Below, in pieces: positions 46,273 to 54,635 of a stretch of 64,000 nucleotides of DNA (its first letter is position 1; each line of letters opens with the position of its first letter). This DNA is from Polynucleobacter kasalickyi. GTDB lineage: Bacteria > Pseudomonadota > Gammaproteobacteria > Burkholderiales > Burkholderiaceae. The position numbers were made by a program, and so were the translations under genes. The notes under the pieces are model-generated. The model made no database searches and was not told the DNA's origin. It saw nothing but the letters and a program-made list of their open reading frames with translations. The stretch lies in contig NZ_FWXJ01000001.1 of NCBI RefSeq assembly GCF_900176405.1, positions 310,001 to 374,000 of the forward strand. Direction: 5' to 3'.

Positions 46273-46890
46273 ATGATTTACAGCGGTAGTATGTTAATGG
46301 TGGTAGCGCCTTCAGGCGCTGGTAAATCATCCTTGGTCAATGCTTTAATGGCTACGGATCCAACCCTTACATTATCCATCTCTTTTACCACTAGAAATCC
46401 ACGACCTGGGGAAGTGGATGGTAAAAACTATTATTTTATCTCTGAGGCTGAGTTTTTAGCTCGCAAAGAGAGTGGCGACTTCTTAGAGTGGGCTCTAGTC
46501 CATGGTAATTATTACGGCACCTCAAGGTCTTGGATTTTGGAGAAAATGCAGTTAGGTCAGGATGTGATTCTTGAGATTGATTGGCAAGGGGCTCGGCAAA
46601 TTCAAGGTCTTGTGCCCCAAGCACTCTGGATTTTTATTTTGCCACCCTCTATTAAAATTCTTGAAGATCGCTTACGTAAGCGCGGGCAAGATGATGCACA
46701 GACGATTGAGAAGCGAGTAGCAGCGGCTCATGCGGAGTTGATGCACCTAGATGAGGCTGATTATTTGGTGATTAATGATCTGTTTGAGGCGGCACTTTCA
46801 GAGTTACGCCATATCGTTTCTGCTAGTCGGTTAAGGACGCATCAACAACTCAGTAAACATCGCTATTTGGTCAACGAACTGCAAGGTTAA
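46273..46890 (+). CDS. gmk: Guanylate kinase
   Basis: Makes GDP from GMP. At 205 residues it has Walker A APSGAGKSS, SISFTTRNPRPGEVDGKNYYFI (GMP binding) and ILEIDWQGARQI. The open frame reaches GTG 46249, overlapping yicC, but GGAGGAG at 46258-46264 is correctly placed for ATG 46273. Confidence 0.96.
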   Translation: MIYSGSMLMVVAPSGAGKSSLVNALMATDPTLTLSISFTTRNPRPGEVDGKNYYFISEAEFLARKESGDFLEWALVHGNYYGTSRSWILEKMQLGQDVILEIDWQGARQIQGLVPQALWIFILPPSIKILEDRLRKRGQDDAQTIEKRVAAAHAELMHLDEADYLVINDLFEAALSELRHIVSASRLRTHQQLSKHRYLVNELQG

Positions 46891-46993
46891 TCAGCTTCTC
46901 GTTCAAATTGGTGTTGTTTGGAGTAGAATGTAAGTTATTACTACCTTGATTGTATTTTAGCTTCAGGGTCAATTAAGAATTGGAATCTATATC

Positions 46994-47197
46994 ATGGCAA
47001 GAATTACTGTTGAAGATTGTATAAAAATTATTCCTAATCGTTTTGATTTAGTACTCGCAGCGACTTATCGTGCCCGCCAACTGGCACAAGGTCATACGCC
47101 ACGTGTTCAATCAAAAGATAAGCCGACGGTGATCGCTTTACGTGAAATCGCTGCTGGTATGACGGATAGAGATATGCTTTCTAAAGTTCCTCTATAA
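46994..47197 (+). CDS. rpoZ: RNA polymerase omega subunit
   Basis: A 67-residue omega subunit: [28 protein letters not shown] and [13 protein letters not shown]. It is followed 11 bases later by spoT, as in most proteobacteria; omega is part of the ppGpp site on RNA polymerase. Confidence 0.97.
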   Translation: MARITVEDCIKIIPNRFDLVLAATYRARQLAQGHTPRVQSKDKPTVIALREIAAGMTDRDMLSKVPL

Positions 47198-47208
47198 GGA
47201 GTGTTCTC

Positions 47209-49527
47209 GTGGAGGCACACTTGTCATCCACCACAACTAAAAATAAATCGCCAAATATCCCAGATTCAAATGGGATCATTGCGGCGATGCTTGAGAAGTC
47301 TGGCAGACATTTATTCGGGCCGACTTCTGCCCCATTACAACCTCCCAAGCAACAGGTTATTAGTATTGCGGATTTAACCGCAAAATTAAGCTACCTGACG
47401 AGTGCTGAGTTAAAACTCGTTAAAAAGGCATTCCACTTTTCTGATGAGGCCCATCTTGGCCAATATCGACAAAGTGGTGAGCCCTACATTACGCACCCGT
47501 TGGCAGTTGCTGAGTTATGTGCCGAGTGGAAACTAGATGTCCATTCCATTGTGTCTGCACTTCTCCATGATGTGATCGAAGATACGGGGAGAACGCATGC
47601 GGAACTCGTTGAAACGTTTGGTCCTAAAGTAGCTGAACTAGTCGATGGTCTCACCAAATTAGATAAATTAGAGTTTCAAAGTCACGCTGAAGCGCAGGCT
47701 GAGAGTTTTCGTAAGATGTTTATGGCGATGGCCAAAGACATTCGAGTCATTTTAGTAAAGTTGGCGGATCGAACCCATAACATGCGTACACTCGGTGTCA
47801 TGTCGCAGTCGAAGCGTCACCGAATTGCGATTGAAACGAGTGAGATTTATGCGCCAATTGCGCACCGTCTAGGCCTGAACATGATTTACCGAGAGCTCGA
47901 GGAACTGAGTTTTCATAATGCTTGGCCGATGCGGTCGGAAGTGTTGAAAAAAGCAGTTAAAAAAGCACGTGGCAATCGTAAAGAAACTGTTAACAAAATT
48001 TTAGAAGATGTTCGTAAATGGTTTGAAAAATCGGGCCTAGAGGTTGAGATTTATGGCCGTGAAAAAACACTGGCGAGTATTTATCACAAAATGAAATCGA
48101 AGCACTTGAGTTTTCAAGATGTCCTCGATGTGTATGGATTCCGTGTGATTGTCAGCACCAATGATGAATGTTATCGAGCTTTGGGTATATTGCATGCAAT
48201 GTTTAAACCCATGCCTGGAAAAATCAAAGATTACATTGCTATTCCCAAATTAAATGGCTATCAGTCTTTGCATACAACGATGGTCGGACCATTTGGTATG
48301 CCGATTGAGTTTCAGATTCGTACAAAAATTATGAATCAAGTGGCCAATGCTGGTGTAGCTGCGCATTGGGTGTACAAGGACGGTAAAGAAGAAATGTCCG
48401 AAGTGCAAAAGCGTGCTCATCAATGGCTCCAATCTTTAATTGACTTAGAAGATGCTAGTCATGACTCACAAGAGTTTTTAGAACACGTCAAAATTGATCT
48501 TTTTCCAGACTCTGTCTATGTGTTTACGCCGAAAGGCCATATTCGTGGATTACCTAGGGGTGCTACAGCACTCGATTTTGCCTATTCTGTGCATAGTGAC
48601 TTAGGGAATAATTGCGTTGCTGTGAAGGTGAATGGCAATCAGCTACCCTTACGTACCGAAATTAAAAATGGCGACATTGTAGAGGTGATTACAGCCCCCT
48701 ATTCACACCCTAATCCTACTTGGTTAACTTTTGTTCGAACCGGTCGCGCAAGAGCAGCCATCCGACATGCACTCAAGACGAAGAGTCTTGGCGAATCGAT
48801 TCAATTAGGCGAGAGATTGTTGTTGCAAAGTTTACGTCATCAAGAAGTTGACCTTGGTTTAATTTCTGAGGGGATTTGGGAAAAAATTCTACATTGGACG
48901 GGTGCGCGTAACCGACATGAAATTTTAGGTGATATCGCCCTTGGTCGACGATCTGCGCCGGTACTAGCGAAACGAATCGAGTTATTTGTTGAAGAAGATG
49001 CCGGAAATCATCAACAATTGAGATTGGATAAGCAGGATTGGCAAGAAAAAGAGCTTAGTTCCAAACCAATTCATCCCATTTTGGTCGTTGATGGTTCAGA
49101 GGGTATGTCAGTGGCTTACTCTACTTGCTGCCACCCAATTCCTGGCGATACGATCATTGGGTACTTAGGTAAGGGTGAAGGGCTGCATATACATACGGAT
49201 GATTGCAGTTACTTCAGAAAGGCCCATCGAAAAGATCCAGATAATTGGATTGAAATTAATTGGGCGCCTGAAGTCAATCGTGAATTTGAGGTGCCACTCC
49301 GGGTGGATGTCACCAATGCCAAAGGAGTTTTAGCCAAAGTCGCCAATAGTATTACCTCGGCGGATGCAAATATTACTCACGTTAGCATGGACGATAGTTT
49401 TTCCGAGTCCTCTGCAACGATTAAGTTTGGTGTGCAGATTAAGGACCGGGTTCATTTGGCAAGGGTCATTCGAACCCTGCGTCACAATATGGATGTCGTT
49501 AGAGTTTCAAGAACGAAGAGCCATTAA
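47209..49527 (+). CDS. spoT: Bifunctional (p)ppGpp synthetase/hydrolase SpoT
   Basis: A 772-residue RSH protein of the stringent response. The hydrolase HD domain (about 80-200) is intact: THPLAVAELCAEW, LLHDVIEDT and LADRTHNMRTL. The synthetase domain (about 270-390) has YGREKTLASIYHKMKSK and FRVIVSTNDECYRALG. A TGS domain (about 430-500) and a C-terminal ACT domain (about 695-770) follow. The start is GTG 47209 with AAGGAG upstream. The end overlaps greB on the other strand by four bases. Confidence 0.95.
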   Translation: MEAHLSSTTTKNKSPNIPDSNGIIAAMLEKSGRHLFGPTSAPLQPPKQQVISIADLTAKLSYLTSAELKLVKKAFHFSDEAHLGQYRQSGEPYITHPLAVAELCAEWKLDVHSIVSALLHDVIEDTGRTHAELVETFGPKVAELVDGLTKLDKLEFQSHAEAQAESFRKMFMAMAKDIRVILVKLADRTHNMRTLGVMSQSKRHRIAIETSEIYAPIAHRLGLNMIYRELEELSFHNAWPMRSEVLKKAVKKARGNRKETVNKILEDVRKWFEKSGLEVEIYGREKTLASIYHKMKSKHLSFQDVLDVYGFRVIVSTNDECYRALGILHAMFKPMPGKIKDYIAIPKLNGYQSLHTTMVGPFGMPIEFQIRTKIMNQVANAGVAAHWVYKDGKEEMSEVQKRAHQWLQSLIDLEDASHDSQEFLEHVKIDLFPDSVYVFTPKGHIRGLPRGATALDFAYSVHSDLGNNCVAVKVNGNQLPLRTEIKNGDIVEVITAPYSHPNPTWLTFVRTGRARAAIRHALKTKSLGESIQLGERLLLQSLRHQEVDLGLISEGIWEKILHWTGARNRHEILGDIALGRRSAPVLAKRIELFVEEDAGNHQQLRLDKQDWQEKELSSKPIHPILVVDGSEGMSVAYSTCCHPIPGDTIIGYLGKGEGLHIHTDDCSYFRKAHRKDPDNWIEINWAPEVNREFEVPLRVDVTNAKGVLAKVANSITSADANITHVSMDDSFSESSATIKFGVQIKDRVHLARVIRTLRHNMDVVRVSRTKSH

Positions 49528-50015
49528 TAGCTTATTTCTTCGTACATCACATCTAAAATTTCTAAAGTTTGTTGCCCATCAGGTGTATTTAAAACGACTT
49601 CGTCACCGATTTTCTTTTTAATCATAGCTTTGGCAATTGGCGAGATCCAACTAATTAAGCCTTGTTCAATATTAATTTCGTCAACTCCAACGATTTTGAT
49701 GATTTTTTCGGTACCATCCTCTATATTGCAATAGCTCACCGTTGCCCCAAAAAAGATTTGATCCGTACTTTCTCGCGTAGCTGGATCAACAACTACCGCA
49801 AATTCAAGTCGCTTATTTAAAAATCTAATTCTGCGGTCAATTTCCCGCAGTCGTTTTTTACCATATTGATAATCACCATTTTCGGATCGATCCCCATTGC
49901 TAGCGGCCCAATGGACGATTTTTACGATATCAGGTCGCTCAATATTGAGTAAATGTAGTAATTCTTCACGAATTTTTTGATAACCTAAGGGAGTAATGTA
50001 GTTTTTTGTTTCCAT
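49524..50015 (-). CDS. greB: Transcription elongation factor GreB
   Basis: A 163-residue transcript-cleavage factor. The N-terminal coiled coil contains the tip motif NGDRSENGDYQYGKKRLREI, and the C-terminal FKBP-like domain ends ISPIAKAMIKKKIGDEVVL. It is convergent with spoT, and its start is 23 bases from the tRNA-Arg gene. Confidence 0.95.
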   Translation of the reverse strand: METKNYITPLGYQKIREELLHLLNIERPDIVKIVHWAASNGDRSENGDYQYGKKRLREIDRRIRFLNKRLEFAVVVDPATRESTDQIFFGATVSYCNIEDGTEKIIKIVGVDEINIEQGLISWISPIAKAMIKKKIGDEVVLNTPDGQQTLEILDVMYEEISY

Positions 50016-50037
50016 CTATGGCATAATAGCAGGCTAC

Positions 50038-50114
50038 GCGGCTGTAGCTCAGCTGGATAGAGTACTTGGCTACGAACCAAGGGGTCGTGGGTTCGATTCC
50101 TGCCAGCCGCACCA
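50038..50114 (+). tRNA. tRNA-Arg (anticodon ACG)
   Basis: A 77-base tRNA with acceptor GCGGCTG pairing CAGCCGC, anticodon loop CTACGAA in a CTTGG/CCAAG stem, GTGGGTTCGATTCCTGC T-arm region and encoded CCA (50112-50114). The 3' end faces the accessory region 50.2-54.6 kb. Confidence 0.97.
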
Positions 50115-50120
50115 TCACCA

Positions 50121-50155
50121 TAAAGGGTCTAGCATAACTGCTAGACCCTTTATTC
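50121..50155 (+). terminator. Terminator after tRNA-Arg
   Basis: A perfect 13-bp stem, TAAAGGGTCTAGC (50121-50133) with GCTAGACCCTTTA (50140-50152), and a 6-base loop. Only a short T-rich stretch follows. Confidence 0.8.
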
Positions 50156-50260
50156 ATATGGGTTTATCTGTTTTTTTAAATGGCTTGACTAGTTACAGGA
50201 TGAACTAGTTCTGCAACTAAAGAAGAGCTAATTGCGTAGATTTACTCAAGATTGAATGAT

Positions 50261-50611
50261 TTAAGTGTTCGATATTGGCATCGTTAAGTCACTCAACTGG
50301 ATTAACGTCCTATAAAACTTTGGAGTAATCTCAATGCATACAACGCGATTATCGTCATGACCATCGATGAAAGTGATCCAGCCTGATTTAAATAGGCCTC
50401 GGAGATATGTTCTTACGGTGTTTTCTGCATAAGGTACTGAGTTATATATCTTTTTTAATGAAATCACTTCATCCTTCGATGTTAGGATGATAATCTGCAT
50501 TAATATTTCGATACTAGAAACAGATGAGCTAAGCGGAAAAGTTTGATGAAAAATCCGAATAGATTCAATAAGATTTTTAGTGTGTAGATTTATATAATAT
50601 TGATTAGCCAT
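50261..50611 (-). CDS. Small winged-helix DNA-binding protein
   Basis: A 116-residue protein with a winged helix-turn-helix pattern: IEILMQIIILTSKDEVISL, then IYNSVPYAENTVRTYLRGLF as the recognition helix region and WITFIDGHDDNRVVCIEITP as the wing. It looks like a small MarR-type regulator. Targets unknown. It is isolated beside tRNA-Arg in AT-rich DNA. Confidence 0.62.
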   Translation of the reverse strand: MANQYYINLHTKNLIESIRIFHQTFPLSSSVSSIEILMQIIILTSKDEVISLKKIYNSVPYAENTVRTYLRGLFKSGWITFIDGHDDNRVVCIEITPKFYRTLIQLSDLTMPISNT

Positions 50612-51117
50612 GGGATATTTTTCGATGTTATGGTTTTTATAATATTCTTGAAAATATCAAATAATTTACATTTACATTCAAACTTTGAAGTTATATTTAC
50701 ATCAAACTGGGGTTCTGAAAATAAATTTCACCAATTTGGTTTACATCGACTTTAGTCTCATCACATTTACGTAATAACAAATAAGGTAAAAATTTATTCA
50801 TATTCCCTCGAACGAGGGAGGTGTTTCAAGATAAACAACCTACAAGTTTTGATGCTAATTAACACTTACTTCCAATGCAATTATCAGTTTGGCTTTAAAT
50901 AAGGTTTTCTGTGGGTGTTTATTTCGTTCAATCCCTGATTCGCTTGAAGAATGAGTTGTAAAAAAGATACAGTTTTGACAGGGCGATTCAATGTGTCATC
51001 TAAGTGTCGTTGTGGTTGCGAAATGATTCTATAGGTCAGATATATCTGACAATTTATCAGACTGATGTAGGAGGATTTCAAGGTAGATTAAAGTTTTGGA
51101 TCCAAGAGAGAAAGCCT
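50612..51117. other. AT-rich intergenic region
   Basis: No gene is convincingly present. CCCTCG at 50805-50810 and CGAGGG at 50813-50818 form a short palindrome. The 22 bases at 50783-50804 recur with two changes at 54245-54266. The region should contain the divergent promoters of the winged-helix gene and the gene at 51118. Confidence 0.4.
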
Positions 51118-51417
51118 ATGCAAAATCGAAGAACTACCGCCCAAATTAATGCCAACACCTTATCACGATTAAAAGAAGTCGCCAAAGCTAGAAACCAGCC
51201 ATTGTATGTATTGCTTGATGAAGCGGTGCTGGAATTTTTGAAAAATCCCAATATACGAAAAGAATCAAAGGAAGTAGAGTTAAATCAACGACAAAAAAAG
51301 AAGGTATACCGCCAATTCTTAGAATTAAAACCTTTTACTGGCAAAAACAAGTGGATTACTAGCGGAGTTGGTGGAATCGTTTGGTTTCTATATACCATGC
51401 TGCCTGAAGCAAAATAA
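51118..51417 (+). CDS. Small antitoxin-like protein with hydrophobic C-terminus
   Basis: A 99-residue basic protein. Residues 4-40 (RRTTAQINANTLSRLKEVAK, then PLYVLLDEAVLEFL) fit a ribbon-helix-helix or similar small DNA-binding fold as in antitoxins. The C-terminal TSGVGGIVWFLYTMLP is hydrophobic and could touch the membrane. No toxin partner follows on the same strand. The frame is open upstream to 51004, but GAGAGAAAG precedes ATG 51118. Function unknown. Confidence 0.55.
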   Translation: MQNRRTTAQINANTLSRLKEVAKARNQPLYVLLDEAVLEFLKNPNIRKESKEVELNQRQKKKVYRQFLELKPFTGKNKWITSGVGGIVWFLYTMLPEAK

Positions 51418-51446
51418 AAAGGATTTGGGACCAGCTCCCAAATCCA
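51411..51446 (-). terminator. Terminator of the 51486-53904 operon
   Basis: A perfect 10-bp stem, GGATTTGGGA (51421-51430) with TCCCAAATCC (51436-51445), and a 5-base loop. On the minus strand it is followed by TTTTTATTTT, so it stops the minus-strand operon; it probably also ends the converging small gene. Confidence 0.85.
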
Positions 51447-51485
51447 TAAAAATAACTCGATTATTGATTTAAATCAGGTGAAGAT

Positions 51486-53537
51486 TTAAGTGTTGGACGG
51501 TATTTGCTCCTCCACTGGTTGGGAGATATTTACCTCATCCGCTATTTTTAAATATAGATTCAAGATTTTCATCTGATTTGAAGAATGTAAAAATCGTGTT
51601 GCCTGAAAACGCGTAGAGCCTGTTTGCTGCGTATCTTCAAAGTTCGGGTACATCTTAGAGCAAAGTTCCATCCACAGCCGCCAAGCCGCTGAACCGATCT
51701 CCTGAATGGCTTGAAGCTGTTTGGGTGTTTGCACAATATCTTGCCTTAAAAACTCCACAAAGATATTTAATTCGTCCTCCCCCCTCGCACTACCATCAAG
51801 CACTTTATCTAGGTAATCAGAGAGGTCGATTTGGAATAAATGTTCATCTCTGAAAGAAAAGGATAAACGGTTCTCAATAAAATAATAAAGCCACTGAATC
51901 GAGTCATTAAAAGCATCAATCTCTCTAGGAGTGTTGTCAATCAGATGCAATAAGATATCTGCTTCTACCGATGGATGGGCCACAATAATTGCAAGCTTAC
52001 AAAATTCATAATCCTTGAGTTTGTTGGGCACTAGTTGCCATACTTTAGGTTTGGAGCAATTGTGAGCGATGGCATCATACTGAAGCGTGTTCGAATTCGT
52101 TTCTAAACTAGACTTTTTAATTCTTCGTATCGCTAGCAACATCAGCGGTTCAGAAATTAAATGGTTTGGTATCTCATCAAGGCTAACCCCCTTACTTTTA
52201 AATATTTCAAATACGAATTCTTTCGTGAGATAAGACTTCGGTAGTAAACCTAAACTATCTTCATGCTTCATGAATTGTTTTTTAATCGTACGGTGTTTTA
52301 AAAGACCATCTAAAGACTCATGGGATGCAAAGGCCAAATTTTCGATATCACGTATCACATATCTTTTGGTCGTCTCATACGATTTAAAATCTTCTGGAAT
52401 AAATTTAAATTCTCTAGGATTTTTCTTGATAAAAAAATTAACGAGTCTTGCCGTAACTAATTCGGGAGGAACAAACTCTAAAAACGCCGCAGGTTGGATT
52501 GATTCCCGAATAATTTTATTGAGTAGTGATTTAGTAATGAAATGCCTAGGCACAAATGCTAAATTACTTTCACTTGAACGAAGTGCTGATTTACAAAGTT
52601 CTAAAGTCTTGAAATCTCCCGGGATAAAACGTAATGCCTCTGGGTATTGGATACAAAAATCTTGACTAAGCAATTTTTTAGGCACAAATCGAAATTGATC
52701 AATATCCTGTTGCAGTGCGAATTCGCAAATGATTTGAGTTCTTAAAGAGTTAGGGATATCTTTTAGCGAGATTGGGGCTTTAATAGCAGTGATTGCCGCT
52801 AAGCAAATATCCTCAGAGAGTTGTTTGGGATTGATCTTAATAAAAATATCTTTACCCTCTCGGAAGCAAGCATCTTCTAAAAATTCCTCGGAGAGAACGG
52901 TGTCTGGGAGGCGTTCAAAAGGGATGAGTTGCTGTTGAAAACCTGCGATATACAGTTCGGGTGATAAATAATCAGTTGGTAGATCTTGAACCGGAATGCC
53001 CCCTGAAAGACAGTGCATCACAAGAGCTTGTGCAGATAAACTATCTGGTGCAAATTGGTTAGAGGCAATAATATCTAATGCCTCCACGTGCTGTAAGTCA
53101 GGAATGATTTTGCTATTTTCTAAGACCCCCCCGTGATAAGAAGCCTTTAACAAATCATACTCAAGTGCCGTCCAGTCATAGTTCAACAAACTATTTTCTT
53201 GCTCCGGATGTGTGTCTTCATTGAAGTAGTCACTTAATCCCCAGCGAATATAGGATGTTGAATAAAAATTAGACTCCATCACTCTCAATGCTTTTACATA
53301 AGTGCATGGCTCTTCATGCCAGATTAAATCAAAGTTGTAAGAGGGAAAGGCATTGGATAATGTTTTTATTTCTAAAGAAGCCGCATGATCTTGGGTGATA
53401 AAATCAAAACGTAAATGCTCTTTTTTCTTATAGCATTCGATCGGGTGAATCGCTAATTCATTGCTCATGAAATGAATGATTTGGCGATGTTGTTTACCGG
53501 GTGAAACAATTAAACGATTAAAAATAGTTACAGTCAT
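51486..53537 (-). CDS. Repeat protein of unknown function with about 12 short degenerate repeats
   Basis: A 683-residue cytoplasmic protein without a signal peptide. Residues 40-110 (LEIKTLSNAFPSYNFDLIWHEE) resemble the ferredoxin-like domain of Api92/YubB proteins (pattern only). From about 182 to 520 at least twelve units follow with the pattern hydrophobic-IVL-P-x-x-LF-x-ST and two later hydrophobics, for example FRFVPKKLLSQDFC, LRFIPGDFKTLELC, LEFVPPELVTARLV and WQLVPNKLKDYEFC, mostly spaced 20-30 residues. This recalls DUF4116 repeats. The last 130 residues are non-repetitive. AAGGGAG lies upstream of the ATG. It is co-transcribed with the small gene 40 bases upstream and ends at a strong terminator. 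No function can be given. Confidence 0.75.
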   Translation of the reverse strand: MTVTIFNRLIVSPGKQHRQIIHFMSNELAIHPIECYKKKEHLRFDFITQDHAASLEIKTLSNAFPSYNFDLIWHEEPCTYVKALRVMESNFYSTSYIRWGLSDYFNEDTHPEQENSLLNYDWTALEYDLLKASYHGGVLENSKIIPDLQHVEALDIIASNQFAPDSLSAQALVMHCLSGGIPVQDLPTDYLSPELYIAGFQQQLIPFERLPDTVLSEEFLEDACFREGKDIFIKINPKQLSEDICLAAITAIKAPISLKDIPNSLRTQIICEFALQQDIDQFRFVPKKLLSQDFCIQYPEALRFIPGDFKTLELCKSALRSSESNLAFVPRHFITKSLLNKIIRESIQPAAFLEFVPPELVTARLVNFFIKKNPREFKFIPEDFKSYETTKRYVIRDIENLAFASHESLDGLLKHRTIKKQFMKHEDSLGLLPKSYLTKEFVFEIFKSKGVSLDEIPNHLISEPLMLLAIRRIKKSSLETNSNTLQYDAIAHNCSKPKVWQLVPNKLKDYEFCKLAIIVAHPSVEADILLHLIDNTPREIDAFNDSIQWLYYFIENRLSFSFRDEHLFQIDLSDYLDKVLDGSARGEDELNIFVEFLRQDIVQTPKQLQAIQEIGSAAWRLWMELCSKMYPNFEDTQQTGSTRFQATRFLHSSNQMKILNLYLKIADEVNISQPVEEQIPSNT

Positions 53538-53577
53538 ATTAACTCCCTTGGCATAAGCCGTTTCAAATAAAAAAATT

Positions 53578-53904
53578 TCAAACGATTGAATACATCGGCA
53601 ATCGTAGAAAAAGATCTGAGTGGGTAATACGCTCTATGAAGTGCTGAAAAGTCGATAAAGAAAATTCAGGTGAGGGGATAAATTGTTGACCATCAAAATA
53701 AAAGTAGTATCTTTCTTCCTGCAAGATACTGGCTAATCGCTCTAAAAGTAAGACACTTTTTTGAGCTAGAAAATTAATCAACTCGGATAAATCATCGATC
53801 CTTTCTCGTGCAAGTTGACGAAACTGGTTTTCTAAACTGGTGTGCGAAATAATTACCTCGAGGGAGGCCATGGCTAGGTACATGAGAAGAAAACTGCTGA
53901 ACAA
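53578..53904 (-). CDS. Unknown small protein upstream of the repeat protein; possible frameshift
   Basis: As read, a 108-residue protein from TTG 53904 with an excellent ribosome site (AAGGAG, five-base gap). Residues 15-108 look like real coding sequence (QFRQLARERIDDLSELINFL, then LASILQEERYYFYFDGQQF). The first 14 residues (MFSSFLLMYLAM) are oddly hydrophobic and overlap another open frame, 53792-53956, which starts at ATG after GGAAAG and reads MPMYFNNRYVAPLERSQF. A +1 shift near a CCC run around 53870 would join the two. Either a two-frame overlap or a disrupted gene is possible. Confidence 0.55.
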   Translation of the reverse strand: MFSSFLLMYLAMASLEVIISHTSLENQFRQLARERIDDLSELINFLAQKSVLLLERLASILQEERYYFYFDGQQFIPSPEFSLSTFQHFIERITHSDLFLRLPMYSIV

Positions 53905-53956
53905 ATTGACTCCTTTCTAAAGGTGCAACATATCGATTGTTAAAGTACATTGGCAT

Positions 53957-54635
53957 GAATCTTTCCTTGATAAAAATAATGACTTCTTCAAATACTCTGG
54001 GCTGGGGTGGATGGATAGCACTTGATTAAAAAATCGGTGCGATTCAACCCAGGAATTTGAAGCACTGAGACTACCAACGAACGAAGTATTGATTTCAGTT
54101 CGTTAAGCCATTCTAAAAAACACCGAGCAGCCCCTTCCGTACCATTAAATGATTAAAGGGTATACACAATATCCTTGTCATCTATTTAATAATTTCTCGT
54201 TGGCAAACTGCACCAAAGGAATTCGATTCTCGCTAAATTTAATTAAGGTAAAAATTAATTAATATTTGTTTAAATTCAATAACTTGTAAGTTATTTTGGG
54301 GTTAATTTATAAAATATATGGGACAGTATTCAGATGAAAAAAGAACTAAAAATTCAAAAAGAATGAGTAGCAAGGTTCTGGGTAATCGAGCCGAGTTGGC
54401 TAGGGGAAGATTTAAAATCAATTGAAATGATGATCTATTGAGGTAGTAGACAAAAATTACACTCTCCCGAAAGAGGCGTTAAAGAGTTGTGATGACCTTC
54501 ACTGTTGGAGTAGCTAGGCTAAAGGATGTTGTGGTTGCCCCCTTGAGGATAAACAGCACTCTTAGGGTATTTCGTTGAGATGAGGGGGGAATTCTCTGCT
54601 AGAGCGTTTTAATTTGTTCTAGCAGAGAGACAAGC
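53957..54635. other. AT-rich intergenic region
   Basis: 680 bases without a supported gene. On the minus strand 55 codons are open (53988-54152) without a start codon. A copy of the 50783 repeat lies at 54245-54266. It contains the promoter of the repeat-protein operon, possibly in the AT-rich part at 54230-54330. Confidence 0.4.
54594..54627. terminator. Inverted repeat after the third Bug gene
   Basis: A 10-bp perfect stem, CTCTGCTAGA (54594-54603) with TCTAGCAGAG (54618-54627), and a 14-base loop, starting 8 bases after the stop of the Bug gene. There is no T run on the minus side, so intrinsic termination is uncertain. Confidence 0.5.

Noticed and set aside
50884..51081. 65-codon minus-strand frame
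   Set aside because: No ribosome site and no recognisable features; it lies in the promoter region of the gene at 51118.
52270..52665. 131-codon plus-strand frame inside the repeat protein gene
   Set aside because: It is antisense to the repeats; its periodic look is caused by the repeated sequence on the other strand.
53988..54152. 55 open codons on the minus strand upstream of the small partner gene
   Set aside because: No start codon and a length expected by chance in this composition; kept only as part of the intergenic note.
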